This document shows, one piece after another, positions 48,651 through 57,105 of a stretch of DNA of 64,000 bases. Positions within the stretch are counted from its first letter, which is position 1. Each line of letters opens with the position of its first letter. The notes beneath the pieces are model-generated. The model saw only the letters and a program-made list of their open reading frames with translations, was not told the origin of the DNA and ran no database searches. Made by a program: the position numbers and the translations under genes. The DNA comes from Oscillospiraceae bacterium (GTDB lineage: Bacteria > Bacillota > Clostridia > Oscillospirales > Ruminococcaceae), in contig JAAWRH010000002.1 of NCBI GenBank assembly GCA_022800935.1, positions 62,001 to 126,000 on the forward strand, in the 5' to 3' direction.

Positions 48651-49304
48651 TCATTTCAGCCCGGACTGCATTTCCGCGAACAGCCCCGGCACCGCGCCGA
48701 CGATGACCGTTTCCGCCAGCGGAAAATCCACCTCTGCCACGCTGGAAGTGGAATATCCCGGCGAAACCACCGCCACATCCACCGTAATATGCAGCAAAAT
48801 CTGATGGACTGTCTGGTTGATCCCCGCCGAAAGGAACTGCTGCCGCAGCTCTGTCTTTACATATCCCACGGGGATCAGCTTAAAGGTGAGCTCCGGCCCC
48901 CTGCCGGAGAGAAAATTCCCGCCGAACAGCGTTCCCAGGGGGATGCTGGCCTCCTGCTCCTGGCGGAGGAGCAGCCTTTTGTCTATGGCGCGGGTCAGCT
49001 TGGTCCGCAGCAGGTTCATCTCAATGGTCTTGGTCTCAATGGCGAGGACCCTCCCCTCCCCGTCCTCCCGCAGGACAACCAGGTCCTGGTAAGTGACCGG
49101 CTCGGCGGCCAACACCTCCATAACCGCCTCGTCGATCACCCGGACGGCGGCGGCCTGGGCCTGCCGCCCGGCGAACAGCTGAATCACAGGCCGCAGCTTT
49201 ATCTCAACCACAATCGACGCTGTCAGCACCATTATCAGAAAAATAAAAATCCGCACCGAAAGCTTCAGCCGCCTGCGTCCGCCCCGATATCCGGCCTTTC
49301 TCAA
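48651..49304 (-). CDS. yunB: Sporulation protein YunB
   Basis: 217-residue YunB family protein, needed for full sporulation in Bacillus (mother-cell regulon). Features are a basic N-terminus with RGGRRRLKLSVRIFIFLIM, one transmembrane helix, then a periplasm-side domain with NLLRTKLTRAIDKRLL, IPLGTLFGGNFLSGRGPELTFKLIPVG and the HITVDVAVVSPGYS block. TTG 49304 is preferred, with GGGGAGAGG upstream and a homologous start; a longer frame begins at TTG 49346. Indicates a sporulating lineage. Confidence 0.85.
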   Translation of the reverse strand: MRKAGYRGGRRRLKLSVRIFIFLIMVLTASIVVEIKLRPVIQLFAGRQAQAAAVRVIDEAVMEVLAAEPVTYQDLVVLREDGEGRVLAIETKTIEMNLLRTKLTRAIDKRLLLRQEQEASIPLGTLFGGNFLSGRGPELTFKLIPVGYVKTELRQQFLSAGINQTVHQILLHITVDVAVVSPGYSTSSVAEVDFPLAETVIVGAVPGLFAEMQSGLK

Positions 49305-49370
49305 TCCGCCTCTCCCCTTTTCGCCTGATAAAACAGTATATTCCAAAAGGGGGAAAGGGTTTCATACAAG

Positions 49371-49961
49371 TCAAACAAACATGGAGCTCTCCTCCGAATC
49401 AATGGCCTCCTGAAACAGCGCCAGCGCCGACTGATAGATACGCACCGGGTCCTTCATAAACGCCTTGCGGATGGCCTCGCACTGCTTTTCCTTTGGAATG
49501 AACAGCGACAGCCGCATCAGGTCGCTGCCTATGTCCGACACCACCAGCGTAATCTGGTAGCCGTCCTGCACCTTGATGATCTCCGCGTAATTTTCCTCCA
49601 TCATCCGCTGCTGGGCAAAGTAGGAGGCCGACACCTCCAGTCCGCGCTCCCGGATGGAGAGGGGGACCAGATGCTCAAAGGAGTCCGCAGTCAGCTTGCC
49701 CTTCTGGGTCAGGGTATAGGCCTCCTCCCCGCTGTCGTTGTGGGTGACGCTGAGCTGACCGCCCTGCTTCAGCTGGCTGACGGCGGCAACGAACTCAAAG
49801 TAATTAACCATCCCGTCTGTCTGTATGATCTCGCTCAGCTGGTCAAAGGTCGCGGGGATTCCGATATGCTTGAGAAGATAGCAGACAAAGACCTGCACCT
49901 CTAAATCAGTTGTCAGACCACCCGGCTGCAGGCCGGCGGTAAAGGCGTTGGGGAATTCCAT
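49371..49961 (-). CDS. DUF4364 family protein
   Basis: 196-residue protein of the DUF4364 family common in Clostridia. The N-terminal winged-helix-like region (VQVFVCYLLKHIGIPATFDQLSEIIQ, then YFEFVAAVSQLKQGGQL) suggests a PadR-like DNA-binding fold, followed by a beta-rich domain. GGAGG precedes ATG 49961. Function unknown. Confidence 0.7.
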   Translation of the reverse strand: MEFPNAFTAGLQPGGLTTDLEVQVFVCYLLKHIGIPATFDQLSEIIQTDGMVNYFEFVAAVSQLKQGGQLSVTHNDSGEEAYTLTQKGKLTADSFEHLVPLSIRERGLEVSASYFAQQRMMEENYAEIIKVQDGYQITLVVSDIGSDLMRLSLFIPKEKQCEAIRKAFMKDPVRIYQSALALFQEAIDSEESSMFV

Positions 49962-50174
49962 ACGGAACCTCCACCTCCTTGCTTCCGGCGCGCCGAAGGA
50001 GGCCGGACGCGCCTGTATACTTATTCTCCTTTTATTCTACATGAAAACCGCGGAAAAAGGAAGTATCAATTTACGGTTTTGCATAAAAAACGTTGCTCCG
50101 CCCTATGACACATAAACCAGGGCCTGTTCACATAATCATAGAGTTGAAAGAAAATCTCAGGGAGAAAGAAAGGA
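49962..50174. other. Divergent intergenic spacer
   Basis: 213 bases between the DUF4364 gene (minus) and the calcium ATPase gene (plus). GC-rich dyads lie near 49987-50030, and AT-rich sequence follows. No promoter was convincing enough to call. Confidence 0.3.
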
Positions 50175-52850
50175 ATGGTTGATGTGACAGCGGTACAGGA
50201 GCGCACAGCCCCCCAGCCTGTCCTCCGGATGAAGGCGGGGCTGACAGAGGCCCAGGCAGAGGAGCGGCTGGCAAAGCATGGCAAAAACCGTCTGACAACG
50301 GGGAAGAAGAAAAACGCCTGCCTGCTATTCTTCTCACAATTTAAGGATTTATTGATTATCATCCTCCTGGTGTCCACGGGGATATCGGTGCTGATGGGAG
50401 AAATCACCGAGGCGATTGCGATTATCACCATCGTATTTCTCAACGCGGTGCTGGGATTTTTACAGGAGTACCGGACGGAGCGGACACTGGAAGCCATGAA
50501 GCAGCTGGCCGCGCCGGAGGCTCAGGTGATCCGAGAGGGCCGCGTCCGTTCCGTTCCGGCGGATGAGCTGGTCCCCGGAGACATCGTCGTATTAAAGGCA
50601 GGCTGCCGCATCCCCGCCGACGGATTGCTGCTGGAGGCGGAGGGCCTGGCGGCGGACGAGTCGCTCATTACCGGCGAATCTGCCCCTGTGTCCAAGCGTG
50701 CCGCGGAGTCCGCGGCGCTTCAGAACCCCCCCTCCGGTCCCAACCGTCCCGACATGGTGTACATGGGCACCACATTGACCAAGGGCCGCGGCCTGGCATA
50801 TATCACCGTGACAGGGATGGAAACGGAGATGGGCAAAATCGCCGGAATGCTCCACTCCATTGAGGCAGAGACCACCCCCCTGCAAAAAAAGCTGGACCAG
50901 CTGGGCCGGTATATGGCGATGGGCTGTCTTGGCGTCTGCGCCATCGTCTCCCTGGCCGGAATCCTCCGGGGGGAACCGGTGCTGGATATGGTCATCACCG
51001 GACTGTCGCTGTCGGTGGCCGCCATTCCGGAGGGCCTCCCGGCCATTGTCACCATCACTCTGGCCCTGGCCATGGGCAGGATACTGAAAAAGAACGCCCT
51101 GATCCGCCAGCTCCACGCGGTGGAAACCCTGGGCTGCGCCGATGTCATCTGCTCCGACAAGACGGGCACCCTCACGGAAAACCGCATGACCGTGAAAGAA
51201 ATCCAGCTTTGTGACCGCCTGTATACCATCGAGGAGGGGAAGCTCCAGGGCCCGGACTCCTCCGGCTGCGAACCCCTGCGGCAGCTGCTCCAGGCGGCGG
51301 TGCTCTGCAACGACGCGGAGATGTTCCCGGAGCCGGGAAAGGGAACTCCCCGCCAGCCTGTCTACACCTATACCGGCGACCCCACCGAAACGGCCCTGCT
51401 GGCCGCCGGGGCCGCCGCCGGACTGGTCCGCCCGGCGCTGACGCGGCAGTGGAGCCGCTGCGGGGAAATCCCCTTTGATTCCCAGCGAAAGATGATGTCG
51501 GTGACAGTAAAGAATGCCGCCGGACAGCGGGTCACCTATGTCAAGGGCGCGCCGGACTATCTTCTCAACCGCTGCGTCAAATGCTGGACCCTCTCCGGGA
51601 TACAGCCCATGACCCCTCTGCTCAAAAAGCGCATCCTGGAGCAGAATCTGGGACTCGGCAAACGGGCCATGCGGGTGCTGGGCTTCGCCGTCCGGGAAAG
51701 CTCCGGCGACAAGCCGGAGGAAACCGGCCTGACCTTTCTGGGCCTCAGCGGAATGATCGATCCGCCCCGTCGGGAGGCATATCAGGCAGTCAAGCTCTGC
51801 CGCCAGGCGGGAATCCGCCCGGTGATGATCTCCGGCGACCACAAAAACACCGCCTGTGCCGTTGCCAAGCAGTTGGATATCCTCCGGGAGGGGGACAAAG
51901 TGTACACCGGCGCGGAGCTGGACGCCATGACCGATGAAGCCCTCCGGGAGGCGGTAAAGACGGCCAGCGTATTTGCCCGCGTCAATCCGGGGCACAAGCT
52001 GCGCATTGTCCGCGCCCTCAAGCAGAACGGCCGGGTTGTGGCCATGACCGGCGACGGTGTCAACGACGCCCCCGCCGTCAAGGAGGCAAACATCGGGGTG
52101 GCCATGGGCAAAAACGGAACCGACGTCACGCGGGAGGCCGCCGCCCTCATTCTGCTGGACGACAACTTCGCCACCCTGGTAAGCGCGGTGGAGGAGGGCC
52201 GGGTGATCTACCGGAATATCCGCAAATCCATCCGCTATCTGCTCTCCTGCAACATTGGGGAGGTGCTGACCATGTTCGCCGGGATGCTCATGGGCCTGCC
52301 GGTGGCCCTGCTGCCCATACAGATTCTGCTGGTGAACCTGGCAACCGACGGTCTCCCCGCCATCGCCCTGGGCCTGGAGCCCCCCGGAAAGGACATCATG
52401 AAGGAAAAGCCCCGCAACACCAATGATTCCGTTTTCTCCGACGGCCTGCTGTCCACCATTCTGTTCCGGGGATGCCTGATTGGGCTGACAACTTTGTGGG
52501 TATTTGTATCCATTCTCCAAAGCGCCGGGCTGGAATATGCCCGCACCGCCGCCCTGCTGACCCTGGTGATGACCCAGCTGTTCTACCTGTTCGAGTGCAA
52601 GGAGGAGCACAAGAACATCTTTCAAATTCACTTCTTCTCCAATCCCCAGCTGATACTGGCGGCGTGCAGCTCGGTGGTCATTATGGCCCTGGTGATATTC
52701 TTCCCGCCCCTGCAGGCGGTTTTCCGCACAGTGGCCCTGACGGGACAGCAGCTTGGCTTCATCTTCCTTTCCAGTTGTGCTGCGCCGGTGCTGTCGGCCA
52801 TATTCTCCGGCGGAAGGGTTTTTTCGGGGAGGAGGAAAAGCGCCTCCTAA
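50175..52850 (+). CDS. P2A-type calcium-transporting ATPase
   Basis: 891-residue P-type ATPase (PMR1/PacL/YloB group) that exports Ca2+ with ATP. The phosphorylated Asp is D328 in DKTGTLT; IPEGLPA is the ion-site motif in helix 4; GDGVNDAPAVKEANIGVAMG and TGES are present; and NLATDGLPAIALGLE marks helix 6. The N-terminal cation domain and C-terminal helices are complete. ATG 50175 has GGGAGAAAG upstream. It is monocistronic and ends with a terminator. Confidence 0.93.
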   Translation: MVDVTAVQERTAPQPVLRMKAGLTEAQAEERLAKHGKNRLTTGKKKNACLLFFSQFKDLLIIILLVSTGISVLMGEITEAIAIITIVFLNAVLGFLQEYRTERTLEAMKQLAAPEAQVIREGRVRSVPADELVPGDIVVLKAGCRIPADGLLLEAEGLAADESLITGESAPVSKRAAESAALQNPPSGPNRPDMVYMGTTLTKGRGLAYITVTGMETEMGKIAGMLHSIEAETTPLQKKLDQLGRYMAMGCLGVCAIVSLAGILRGEPVLDMVITGLSLSVAAIPEGLPAIVTITLALAMGRILKKNALIRQLHAVETLGCADVICSDKTGTLTENRMTVKEIQLCDRLYTIEEGKLQGPDSSGCEPLRQLLQAAVLCNDAEMFPEPGKGTPRQPVYTYTGDPTETALLAAGAAAGLVRPALTRQWSRCGEIPFDSQRKMMSVTVKNAAGQRVTYVKGAPDYLLNRCVKCWTLSGIQPMTPLLKKRILEQNLGLGKRAMRVLGFAVRESSGDKPEETGLTFLGLSGMIDPPRREAYQAVKLCRQAGIRPVMISGDHKNTACAVAKQLDILREGDKVYTGAELDAMTDEALREAVKTASVFARVNPGHKLRIVRALKQNGRVVAMTGDGVNDAPAVKEANIGVAMGKNGTDVTREAAALILLDDNFATLVSAVEEGRVIYRNIRKSIRYLLSCNIGEVLTMFAGMLMGLPVALLPIQILLVNLATDGLPAIALGLEPPGKDIMKEKPRNTNDSVFSDGLLSTILFRGCLIGLTTLWVFVSILQSAGLEYARTAALLTLVMTQLFYLFECKEEHKNIFQIHFFSNPQLILAACSSVVIMALVIFFPPLQAVFRTVALTGQQLGFIFLSSCAAPVLSAIFSGGRVFSGRRKSAS

Positions 52851-52898
52851 TTTAAATTCCTTTCCCTCAATAGATTGATTTATAATATTTAAATAAAG

Positions 52899-52936
52899 GC
52901 TGCTGTCATAAAGTGTAATTTTTGACAGCAGCTTTT
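52899..52936 (+). terminator. Terminator after the calcium ATPase gene
   Basis: Arms GCTGCTGTCA (52899-52908) and TGACAGCAGC (52923-52932), then TTTT. Confidence 0.8.
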
Positions 52937-53023
52937 ATCACTATATTACTACTTTGATATATGAAAAGCAATAGATTTCCCGAAAAAAAACTCAAAAAAT
53001 ATGCTGGATGCGCATAGGAGCAG

Positions 53024-53055
53024 GGACTGTCAAAAGGTACACCTTTTGACAGTCC
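53024..53055. repeat. Perfect 32-base palindrome
   Basis: Arms GGACTGTCAAAAGGT (53024-53038) and ACCTTTTGACAGTCC (53041-53055) around an AC centre. No T run of its own. Same design, though not sequence, as the palindrome at 1955-1986. Confidence 0.8.
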
Positions 53056-53090
53056 GGCAAACATATGCAACGAGAGACGAGGGAGCGGGA

Positions 53091-54257
53091 ATGTATATCA
53101 TTTTATTTTTTGGTATGGCGGCTTTGGCTGGGGGCATTTATCTCATTACCGTCGCCGCAGCGGCACGGAGGAAAGGACGGCAGGCCGTCCATAGCTTCAA
53201 TCAGGCGGTTCAAAGCCTCAGAAGCGCACAGGGCAGCCTGGACGAATACATCTCAAAGTCCAACGAACTCCTGAGGGCTGTAAAACGGGCCGACGTCAAG
53301 GACCCGGTGCTGTTGGAAAAGTTTGATTCCCTTCTGCGGTCTGCCCAGGACCTGGTCCGCTTCAGTCCCCCGGAGATGAAAAAGCGCAGAGAGGAGATAC
53401 GCGCCCAGGCCCGAAATATCCGGGAACAGAACCGCGCCGCCTGGAGGCTGTATGCGGAGCTTGTTGATGTATTCTTTCTGGTGGAGCAGATACGCCGACA
53501 AATCGCCGGTACAGGGCGGCTGATTGTATCCCTTTCCGCTGTAGCCTCCCCGGCGGGGAGCTTTCCCGTTTACGCCCTCCATCCCGAAACCGGGGAAGCC
53601 GCCCTGGTGTCCTCCTTTCCCATTTCGGACGGTTCCTATAACAGCGTCCAAACTCCCTCTACCCTTTTTCTTCCCGCTGCGGCAGAACCCCGCCGGGAAT
53701 GGTATTCCGCTGATTTCAGTAAACTGGCGGCCACAAGGATATGCAACCGGACCGGAGAAAGCCACGCGGGATGGATTGACACCCGCGGCAATTTTTTTGA
53801 CGTTACGGAGGCCCTTGGATTTTCCTCCATGGCCTCCTCTAGGCCGCCTGACCGCTGGCACGCGGCGGGCTTTATGGGGGATATCTTTGGATTTTACCGG
53901 GAAGAGCAGGGAGAAAAAAGCTATTTCTACATATCCACGGACAGCGTCTCCCCTCTTGCCGTACAGCAGGGGAATATTCTCGCCTCCAGCCGTCCGCTTC
54001 CCACCGGGGAGGACTCAGGGAGCCGATGGAACGCCGTCGTCAGTCCCAACAAGGAGAGAATCGCTTTCATGTCCCTGCGCCCCGGCGCAAAGGTGAAGAC
54101 CCAGGAGAACATCGACATCTATATTGCCCCCGCAGACGGTGAAGGCCCGATGAGGTTTGACGGGTATGCGGCATTTGTAAACGGCATAGGAGGCCGTTAT
54201 TTTTCCAATGGAGACAATGACGGACTGCTGTACTGGACCCTGATTGACTGGTGCTGA
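53091..54257 (+). CDS. Membrane-anchored protein with coiled coil and beta-rich domain
   Basis: 388-residue protein. Residues 1-21 form a transmembrane anchor (YIILFFGMAALAGGIYLITV), residues 25-140 a coiled coil (FNQAVQSLRSAQGSL...), and residues 150-388 a beta-rich domain with repeated short strand-turn units (GIxGRYFSNGDNDGLLYW-type), perhaps a propeller-like fold. GAGGGAG precedes ATG 53091; a longer frame crosses the palindrome. No family recognised. Located between two terminators. Confidence 0.6.
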   Translation: MYIILFFGMAALAGGIYLITVAAAARRKGRQAVHSFNQAVQSLRSAQGSLDEYISKSNELLRAVKRADVKDPVLLEKFDSLLRSAQDLVRFSPPEMKKRREEIRAQARNIREQNRAAWRLYAELVDVFFLVEQIRRQIAGTGRLIVSLSAVASPAGSFPVYALHPETGEAALVSSFPISDGSYNSVQTPSTLFLPAAAEPRREWYSADFSKLAATRICNRTGESHAGWIDTRGNFFDVTEALGFSSMASSRPPDRWHAAGFMGDIFGFYREEQGEKSYFYISTDSVSPLAVQQGNILASSRPLPTGEDSGSRWNAVVSPNKERIAFMSLRPGAKVKTQENIDIYIAPADGEGPMRFDGYAAFVNGIGGRYFSNGDNDGLLYWTLIDWC

Positions 54258-54268
54258 CATCAATCAAA

Positions 54269-54307
54269 AAAGCTTCACCCGCCTTTTTTACAGGCCAGTG
54301 AAGCTTT
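54269..54307. terminator. Bidirectional terminator before yebC
   Basis: Arms AAAGCTTCAC (54269-54278) and GTGAAGCTTT (54298-54307), with T runs on both strands. Confidence 0.75.
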
Positions 54308-54359
54308 CTTACTTTATAAGCAGTCAACCTGCCAGAAACCCGTCTTGGGATGCTTCCGC

Positions 54360-55109
54360 TTAATCGTCGTCCTCGTCATCCTCCGGCATATTCCAGTTGT
54401 GCCACACATTCTGGACGTCGTCGTTGTCCTCCAGCATCTCCAGCAGACGCTCCATCTTCACCGTCAGTTCCTCGTCGGTGATATCGGTCATGGTGGAGGG
54501 CAGATACTCTATTTCGGCGGACTCAAAGGTGTATCCCTTCTCCTCCAACGCTATCCGGACGTTTCTCAGCTCGTTGGGCTCGGTGGTGATCTCCACCACG
54601 TCCTCCTCCACGGTAAAATCATCCGCCCCGGCGTCCATGCAGTCCTCCATAATCTTGTCCTCGTCCAGGCCCTCGTTGGCGATGACGATAACGCCCTTGC
54701 GCTCAAACAGGAAGGAAACGCAGCCGCTCTGTCCCAGATTCCCGCCGCACTTGTCAAAGTAATGGCGCAGGTCCCCTGCCGTGCGGTTGCGGTTGTCGGT
54801 GAGGGTCTCCACAATCACCGCCACGCCGGAGGGGCCGTATCCCTCATAGAAAATATTTTCGTAATTATTTTTATCTCCATCGCCCACCGCTTTTTTGATA
54901 ATGCGGTCGATGTTGTCGTTGGGGACGTTGTTGGCCTTTGCCTTGGCAATGCAGTCCTTCAGCTTGGAGTTGACGTTGGGGTCGCCGCTGCCGCCCTCCC
55001 GGACCGCCACGGCTATCTCACGGCCAATTTTGGTAAAGATACGCGCCTTTGCGCCGTCGGTCTTTTCCTTTTTCCGCTTAATATTGTTCCACTTAGAATG
55101 TCCTGACAT
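54360..55109 (-). CDS. yebC: YebC/PmpR/TACO1 family regulator
   Basis: 249-residue YebC family protein. Once regarded as a transcription factor, it is now thought in some bacteria to ease ribosome stalling at proline runs. Starts SGHSKWNNIKRKKEKTDGAKARIFTK; later blocks YEGYGPSGVAVIVETLTDNRNRTA and an acidic C-terminus (PEDDEDDD). Standard length. AGGAAAGGGAG precedes ATG 55109, and a promoter lies upstream. Confidence 0.95.
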   Translation of the reverse strand: MSGHSKWNNIKRKKEKTDGAKARIFTKIGREIAVAVREGGSGDPNVNSKLKDCIAKAKANNVPNDNIDRIIKKAVGDGDKNNYENIFYEGYGPSGVAVIVETLTDNRNRTAGDLRHYFDKCGGNLGQSGCVSFLFERKGVIVIANEGLDEDKIMEDCMDAGADDFTVEEDVVEITTEPNELRNVRIALEEKGYTFESAEIEYLPSTMTDITDEELTVKMERLLEMLEDNDDVQNVWHNWNMPEDDEDDD

Positions 55110-55182
55110 TGGAATCTCCCTTTCCTGTTATTTGTATTATGTTCCGCCCCTGTGCGGGGAACGGCAGAATTCTAACCATATT

Positions 55183-55211
55183 ATTTTACCATATCTTTGG
55201 CCTGATGGCAA
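55183..55211 (-). promoter_or_regulatory. Sigma-A promoter for yebC
   Basis: On the minus strand TTGCCA (55211-55206), 17 bases, TAAAAT (55188-55183). Confidence 0.6.
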
Positions 55212-55244
55212 TAGGCCGGATGGGAGCTTTTTTTGCTCTGCGTG

Positions 55245-56447
55245 CTATGCGTTAAGGAATTTTACAGCCGTTCCGGTCAGGAGCTTCATCCCGTTTTTCA
55301 TGGCCCGCTCATCCCAGTCAAACCTGGAATGGTGGTTGCTGTAAATCTCCCTGCCGTCGTCATACGCCGCCCCGACGATTGCGAACACCCCCGGAACCCT
55401 TTCGGCAAAAAAGCTGAAATCCTCTCCCCAGGTCTCCGGACGCTGTACTATCCTAGCCGCGCCCTCTCCCAGCTCCTCCCGGCAAACCTCCAGCAGCAGG
55501 TCCACCATTCCGTCATCGTTGACCGTTGAAAGATACCCGTCCTGATAGTCCAGCTTGGTGGCAACGCCCATGCTCTTTTCCACACCCTCCAGCAGATTCC
55601 GGACGCATTCCTTGATGTGTTCCCGCATCTCTACCGAAAGGGTGCGGACGCTGGCCCGCATCTTGGTGTATCCGCTGGTGACGTTTTCCACCGTCCCGCT
55701 GTGAAAGGTCCCCACCGAAATCACCGCCGTGTCAAAGGGGTCCACCTGGCGGCTGACAATGGTCTGCAAGCCGTCCACGATTTTGCACCCGGCCACCAGC
55801 GCGTCCACATTGAGGTGGGGGCTGGAGCCGTGCCCCGCCCTGCCGAACACCTCAATCTGCATCACGTCGGTGACGGTGGTGACAACGCCCCGCTTCACCA
55901 GGACCGTCCCGGCGGGCCGACCCTCCCCTGCCCAAAGGTGCAGCCCCATGACGGCGTCCACCTTTGGGTTTTCCAGCGCGCCGTCCGCAATCATCGCCCT
56001 GGCGCCGCCGGTGGGGGCGGGCTCCTCCGCGGGCTGGAAAATCATCTTCACAGTTCCGGAAAATTTATCCCGATTTTGGCGGAGTATCTTTGCTGCCCCC
56101 ATGGCCATGGCCATATGCCCGTCGTGGCCGCAGGCGTGCATCACGCCGGGATTCTGGGAGGCAAAGGGCAGGCCCGTCTCCTCCGTCACCGGCAGGGCGT
56201 CCATGTCCGCCCGCAGGGCAAGGACCCTTTGGGGTCCGGGACGGGTCCCGCGTATCAGGGCCGTCACCCCGTTGCCTCCCACATGCTCCCGGATATCCTC
56301 CAGACCCATTTCCCTCAGCAGCTCCGCAACCCGCGCCGCGGTGCGGGTCTCCTGGTATCCCACCTCCGGATGGGCATGGAAATCCCGCCGCCACTCCACC
56401 GTCTGGGCAAACTGCCCTTCGACGCTTTTCTCAATCCACTCTGTCAT
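55245..56447 (-). CDS. M20 family metallo-amidohydrolase
   Basis: 400-residue M20D peptidase-like amidohydrolase (IAA-amino acid hydrolase, hippurate hydrolase and N-acyl amino acid deacylase relatives). Metal and active-site blocks: DFHAHPEVGYQE, ADMDALPV, HACGHDGHMA, QPAEE, and the His in GLHLW; the lid region has FGRAGHGSSPH. ATG 56447 lies after AAGGGAAAG. It is 47 bases after luxS and probably co-transcribed. The true substrate is unknown. Confidence 0.88.
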   Translation of the reverse strand: MTEWIEKSVEGQFAQTVEWRRDFHAHPEVGYQETRTAARVAELLREMGLEDIREHVGGNGVTALIRGTRPGPQRVLALRADMDALPVTEETGLPFASQNPGVMHACGHDGHMAMAMGAAKILRQNRDKFSGTVKMIFQPAEEPAPTGGARAMIADGALENPKVDAVMGLHLWAGEGRPAGTVLVKRGVVTTVTDVMQIEVFGRAGHGSSPHLNVDALVAGCKIVDGLQTIVSRQVDPFDTAVISVGTFHSGTVENVTSGYTKMRASVRTLSVEMREHIKECVRNLLEGVEKSMGVATKLDYQDGYLSTVNDDGMVDLLLEVCREELGEGAARIVQRPETWGEDFSFFAERVPGVFAIVGAAYDDGREIYSNHHSRFDWDERAMKNGMKLLTGTAVKFLNA

Positions 56448-56494
56448 TTCTCTTTCCCTTCTCAAAAGCCGGTTTCAAAGGCTTCTACTGAGCC

Positions 56495-56962
56495 TTACAT
56501 ATGTACGTCGTAATCCATCAGCTCCACGGTCCAGTCCTTCAGCACTTCCTTCATATCGGCGGCAATCCTCTTCGCGCCCTCCAGGTCGTGGTCCAGGTAG
56601 TTGCCGCACTCCCTGCTGAATTCCGCCCCTGGGATCACGCCCTCAAAGCCCAAAACAAAATCCAGGGTTTCCCGGAACAGGTCCAGGGCCGCCTGATGGG
56701 GCAGGTTTCTGGTCAAAAAGTAAAAGCCCGTTCTGCACCCCATAGGGCCTACATAGACCACATTATCCGTATACCGGCTGTTGCGGGCATAGGTGGCAAA
56801 CAGGTGCTCAAAGCTGTGGATAGCGGGGTTATCCAGGTAGACGCCGCAGTTAGGGACCACCATCCGGATATCATAGGTAACGATATCCCGGTCCACCCTG
56901 GAGATGTACATCCCCTTTTTCAGCTTGTCGTGGTCTACGCAGAAGCTCGCAATCTTTTCCAT
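56495..56962 (-). CDS. luxS: S-ribosylhomocysteine lyase LuxS
   Basis: 155-residue enzyme that cleaves S-ribosylhomocysteine to homocysteine and DPD, the precursor of autoinducer-2. Metal ligands H49 and H53 (HSFEHLFATY) with C119 (ECGNY), and catalytic C76 (GPMGCRTGFY). Full length. It follows a strong promoter and precedes the M20 gene. Serves methyl cycle detoxification and perhaps signalling. Confidence 0.97.
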   Translation of the reverse strand: MEKIASFCVDHDKLKKGMYISRVDRDIVTYDIRMVVPNCGVYLDNPAIHSFEHLFATYARNSRYTDNVVYVGPMGCRTGFYFLTRNLPHQAALDLFRETLDFVLGFEGVIPGAEFSRECGNYLDHDLEGAKRIAADMKEVLKDWTVELMDYDVHM

Positions 56963-57002
56963 ACCTTTTCTTCCTTTCCGTTATCGGTGTTTATTGAAGA
57001 TT

Positions 57003-57032
57003 AGTATAACACCATGGACTTTTATCTGTCAA
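57003..57032 (-). promoter_or_regulatory. Sigma-A promoter for luxS
   Basis: On the minus strand TTGACA (57032-57027), 18 bases, TATACT (57008-57003). Confidence 0.75.
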
Positions 57033-57052
57033 CGCCTTTCCGCCCTGCAAAG

Positions 57053-57089
57053 GAAAAGCGGCGGCCTGAAATAATTTCAAGTCCGCCGC
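57053..57089 (-). terminator. Terminator after the M56 sensor gene
   Basis: On the minus strand GCGGCGG (57089-57083) pairs with CCGCCGC (57064-57058); the intervening TGAAAT/ATTTCA also pairs, and TTTTCC follows. Confidence 0.8.
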
Positions 57090-57105
57090 AAGAGCTGAAT
57101 ATATC

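Noticed and set aside
50592-52631. Long minus-strand open frame opposite the calcium ATPase
   Set aside because: Antisense shadow; the plus strand has all P-type ATPase motifs.
55216-55240. Hairpin around the T-rich stretch as a terminator of the M20 gene
   Set aside because: On the minus strand the stem has no T run after it.
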